The notes under the pieces are model-generated. The model was not told the DNA's origin and ran no database searches. It was given only the letters and a program-made list of their open reading frames with translations. Shown here piece after piece: positions 61,530-64,000 of a stretch of DNA of 64,000 nt (the first letter of the stretch is position 1; every line of letters begins with the position of its first letter). Position numbers and translations under genes: made by a program. Where the stretch lies: positions 17,995 through 81,994 of the forward strand of contig CAYWIF010000013.1 of NCBI GenBank assembly GCA_964458265.1, written 5' to 3'. Source of the stretch: JAGVSR01 sp964458265 (GTDB lineage: Bacteria > Pseudomonadota > Alphaproteobacteria > Rhizobiales > Hyphomicrobiaceae).

Positions 61530-62468
61530 GTGTCGCACCGCGTTGCATGGATTGCTCTCGCAATTGGCTTGGTCTCTGTTCACTCAGGACTTTCGACGTA
61601 CCGAGCCGTTGCGCAAGGCTCGCCTCCTGCGTCGGATGCAGATGGGCAGGACGAGGTGAAAGCAGCATTCGAGAGCGCCAAGCAACTCGGCACCGCCGAT
61701 GCCTGGAACGCCTTCCTGACATCCTACCCGAACGGCTTTTACGCCGATTTGGCCCGCGCCTATCTGAAGAAGGCAGACGAGACGGCGCCGGCGACGAATT
61801 CCGAGCCGCCCCCGTCCCGGCTTCCACCCTCGTCCGCGCGCGCCGCCGAACGCTCGTGTACCGACCGTCCACGCCTTAAATCGCAGCACTCCAAGGAACC
61901 GACGAAAATCACCTTCGTCAATCATTCGGGCATGTACCGCGCGATCATGTGGATCGACTTTGACGGGTCCCTGAAGGACTACGGCGGATTGAACTCCGGA
62001 GATGAACTGGTGCTCGACACCTTCAGGACGCACCCTTGGATGATCGCGACCGGCCCGGGCGATTGTCTCCAGATCTTTTTGCCGGCGGCCGAACCGGCGC
62101 GCGTCGAATTGCTCCGCCTTGCCGCCGACGATGGGCCCGTGCGTGCCGCTACCCCCGCTAAGGCTAAGGTCGAGAAGAAGCCGCCGCCTCCCAAGAAGCT
62201 CGTCTGCGCCAAAAACTATCAGCTCCAGAAGGGCAAGTGCGTTCTCCTCCAGAACTGCGGCAGCAACGCCTATCGCAGCCCCGAGGGCGACTGCTACTGC
62301 AAGAAGGGCTATGTGATGCGCGCCGGCAAATGTCAGTGGCCGCAAAACAAAAACGGCTTCGAAATCGAACCCTGGAAAAAACAAGGCTGCTCCACCTGGC
62401 AGGCCCAGTGTAATCAGGGCAATGCGGGCGCCTGCGGAAAATACGAAGCGAATTGCCAAGTCAACTGA
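61530..62468 (+). CDS. secreted protein with VHL-beta-like domain and Cys-rich tail
   Basis: A 312-residue protein starting with GTG at 61530, with GGAG upstream. A signal or anchor (VAWIALAIGLVSVHSGLSTYRAVA) is followed by a helical repeat-like stretch (EVKAAFESAKQLGTADAWNAFLTSYPNGFYADLARAYLKKA). A beta domain (about 126-187; ITFVNHSGMYRAIMWIDFDG, then HPWMIATGPGDCLQIFLPA) resembles the von Hippel-Lindau beta domain. A Lys/Pro linker leads to a tail with ten cysteines (226-309). It probably acts in the periplasm or outside the cell. Function unknown. Confidence 0.7.
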   Translation: MSHRVAWIALAIGLVSVHSGLSTYRAVAQGSPPASDADGQDEVKAAFESAKQLGTADAWNAFLTSYPNGFYADLARAYLKKADETAPATNSEPPPSRLPPSSARAAERSCTDRPRLKSQHSKEPTKITFVNHSGMYRAIMWIDFDGSLKDYGGLNSGDELVLDTFRTHPWMIATGPGDCLQIFLPAAEPARVELLRLAADDGPVRAATPAKAKVEKKPPPPKKLVCAKNYQLQKGKCVLLQNCGSNAYRSPEGDCYCKKGYVMRAGKCQWPQNKNGFEIEPWKKQGCSTWQAQCNQGNAGACGKYEANCQVN

Positions 62469-62622
62469 CGGACTGGCCATTCTCCCGCATACGCCCGGCA
62501 CGGCGACTTGGTGGCACCTATCATTCGGTGCCGGTTAGGGGCTAATGTGCCGGGTAACTGATGGTCCGCCTTGCGTGCCGCCTCCCAGAGAGGGCGCTGC
62601 CAAAGGAGCTTGATGCCACGCC

Positions 62623-64000
62623 GTGAGCAAGACGCCCCTACTCGATACCGTATTAAATCCAGAAGACCTTCGCCGTCTCCCCGAGAGCGACCTCCGCCGG
62701 CTCGCTGATGAATTGCGGGTCGAGATGATTGATGCCGTCTCGGTGACGGGCGGCCATCTCGGCGCGGGCCTTGGCGTCGTGGAACTGACGGTCGCATTGC
62801 ACTGGGTTTTCGACACGCCCCGCGACCGCATCGTCTGGGACGTCGGCCACCAGTCGTACCCGCACAAGATCTTGACCGGCCGCCGCGATCGCATCCGCAC
62901 GTTGCGCATGGGCGGCGGTCTGGCAGGTTTCACGCGGCGCGCGGAAAGCGAATACGATCCGTTCGGTGCCGGACACTCGTCCACTTCGATCTCCGCGGCG
63001 CTCGGCATGGCCTGCGCGCGCGACCTGGATGGCAAGGCCAACAATGTCGTGGCGGTCATTGGCGACGGCGCCATGAGCGCCGGCATGGCCTATGAGGCGA
63101 TGAACAATGCCGGTGCTCGCGACGAGCGCTTGATTGTTGTCCTCAACGATAATGACATGTCGATCGCGCCTCCCGTCGGCGCACTCTCGCACTATCTCGC
63201 CCGCACCACGTCGAGCGGCACATACCTTTACTGGCGCGATGTCGCCAAGCAACTCGCCAAGCGGCTGCCCAAGAGTTGGGAGCGCCGCGCCGCGCGCATG
63301 GAAGAATATACGCGCCACCTCTGGCAGGGCGGCATGTGGTTCGAGGAACTCGGGTTCTACTACGTCGGCCCCATTGACGGGCACGATCTCAATACGCTGC
63401 TGCCCGTTCTGAAGAATGTCCGCGATGCCAAGCAGGGACCGATCCTAGTGCACGTCGTCACGCGCAAGGGCAAAGGTTACGCCCCGGCGGAAGAGTCCGA
63501 CGACAAATATCACGGCGTGGCCAAATTCAATGTTGTCACCGGTGCGCAGGTGAAGCCCAAGCCGAATGCGCCGAGCTATACGCGCGTCTTCGCCGACAGC
63601 CTCGTCGCCGAAGCCAGGAAGGACAAGCGCATCGTTGCCGTCACGGCCGCCATGCCCGACGGGACCGGCCTCGACATTTTCGGCAAGGAATTTCCCGACC
63701 GCATGTTCGATGTCGGCATCGCTGAACAGCATGCCGTCACCTTCGCTGCCGGCCTTGCCACGGAAGGCTACCGGCCGTTCGCCGCGATCTACTCGACGTT
63801 CCTGCAGCGCGGCTACGATCAGGTGGTCCACGACGTCGCGGTACAAAACCTGCCCGTTCGCTTCGCCATCGACCGCGCCGGTCTTGTCGGCGCCGACGGA
63901 CCGACGCACGCCGGCTCCTTCGATCTCGCCTACCTGGGCTGCCTGCCGAATTTCATCATCATGGCGGCCGCCGACGAGGCCGAACTCGTCCACATGGTGG
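62623..64000 (+). CDS. dxs: 1-deoxy-D-xylulose-5-phosphate synthase, 3' end cut by window
   Basis: Thiamine-diphosphate enzyme that makes DXP from pyruvate and glyceraldehyde 3-phosphate, the first MEP-pathway step to isoprenoids. The first 459 residues are present. They show TGGHLGAGLGVVELTVALHWVFD, GHQSYPHKILTGR, the cofactor motif GDGAMSAGMAYEAMNNAG with LNDNDMSI, and the second-domain Glu in IAEQHAVTFAAGLATEG. The start GTG 62623 follows AAAGGAG at 62602-62608; the nearer ATG at 62612 is out of frame. The missing end is about 180 residues. Confidence 0.96.
   Translation, partial: MSKTPLLDTVLNPEDLRRLPESDLRRLADELRVEMIDAVSVTGGHLGAGLGVVELTVALHWVFDTPRDRIVWDVGHQSYPHKILTGRRDRIRTLRMGGGLAGFTRRAESEYDPFGAGHSSTSISAALGMACARDLDGKANNVVAVIGDGAMSAGMAYEAMNNAGARDERLIVVLNDNDMSIAPPVGALSHYLARTTSSGTYLYWRDVAKQLAKRLPKSWERRAARMEEYTRHLWQGGMWFEELGFYYVGPIDGHDLNTLLPVLKNVRDAKQGPILVHVVTRKGKGYAPAEESDDKYHGVAKFNVVTGAQVKPKPNAPSYTRVFADSLVAEARKDKRIVAVTAAMPDGTGLDIFGKEFPDRMFDVGIAEQHAVTFAAGLATEGYRPFAAIYSTFLQRGYDQVVHDVAVQNLPVRFAIDRAGLVGADGPTHAGSFDLAYLGCLPNFIIMAAADEAELVHMV

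Noticed and set aside
62513..62532. GGCACC/GGTGCC hairpin before dxs as a terminator
   Set aside because: Only six base pairs and no T-run. It is too weak to call.

Overview
The window is GC-rich, almost fully coding chromosomal DNA with the gene content of an alphaproteobacterium of the order Hyphomicrobiales (Rhizobiales). The pointers are a short HisZ-dependent HisG, a TIGR02301 protein, a NadQ-type regulator in front of nadABC, a ruvX/gatC divergent pair, a Clp N-domain coiled-coil protein, several YkuD transpeptidases and many ATGA gene overlaps. A protein of the BciB (divinyl chlorophyllide reductase) family hints that the lineage may be, or may have been, phototrophic. I found no rRNA, no convincing tRNA, no CRISPR array, no insertion sequence and no prophage. 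The genus cannot be fixed from the sequence alone.

Layout. 1-700: hisG. 760-9932: a polyamine cluster with puuB, speB, potFGHI, a GntR/FCD regulator and puuA. It carries four copies of one palindrome, core TTGTGATCACAA, one in each of its regulatory gaps. 9939-17335: MarR and AraC regulators, a small secreted protein, recQ, a DUF2939 protein and a large L,D-transpeptidase. 17467-20259: the BciB-like flavoprotein and a membrane-bound alpha/beta hydrolase. 20263-24097: ruvX diverging from gatC, two small genes, gatA, a PchB-like chorismate mutase and a small membrane protein. 24102-28160: glutathione peroxidase, two tandem glucosaminidase-like secreted paralogues and an SDR.

28534-33861: a TorF-type outer-membrane protein with a clear terminator, three lineage-specific hypothetical genes, periplasmic RNase T2 and an M20 peptidase. 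34079-42049: ppdK, a small membrane protein, then nadC, nadB and nadA behind two palindromic operators and the NadQ-like regulator. 42277-45827: HD hydrolase, tag, ygfZ and a dihydroorotase-like protein in which Gln replaces the first His of the HxH metal motif. 45890-49715: small membrane protein, L,D-transpeptidase, LysE exporter, two small conserved proteins and an SRAP protein. 49998-55010: Clp-N/coiled-coil protein, formyltransferase, FAD-linked oxidase and Sua5. 55090-60017: acyl-CoA dehydrogenase, enoyl-CoA hydratase, a membrane protein of unknown function and an HSDL2-like SDR. 60109-64000: HDAC-like deacetylase, xseB, a secreted protein with a VHL-beta-like domain, and dxs cut by the window end.

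How genes work together. The first 10 kb encodes uptake of putrescine (PotFGHI), its formation from agmatine (SpeB) and its gamma-glutamylation and oxidation (PuuA, PuuB), probably under one GntR repressor. nadABC forms the complete aspartate-to-nicotinate-mononucleotide route with its own regulator. Cell-wall genes (two L,D-transpeptidases, two glucosaminidase-like proteins) recur across the window. The best candidates for undescribed biology are the GntR operator set, the VHL-domain secreted protein, the Clp-N coiled-coil protein, the tandem glucosaminidase-like pair with its shared C-terminal module, and the membrane protein coupled to the beta-oxidation genes.
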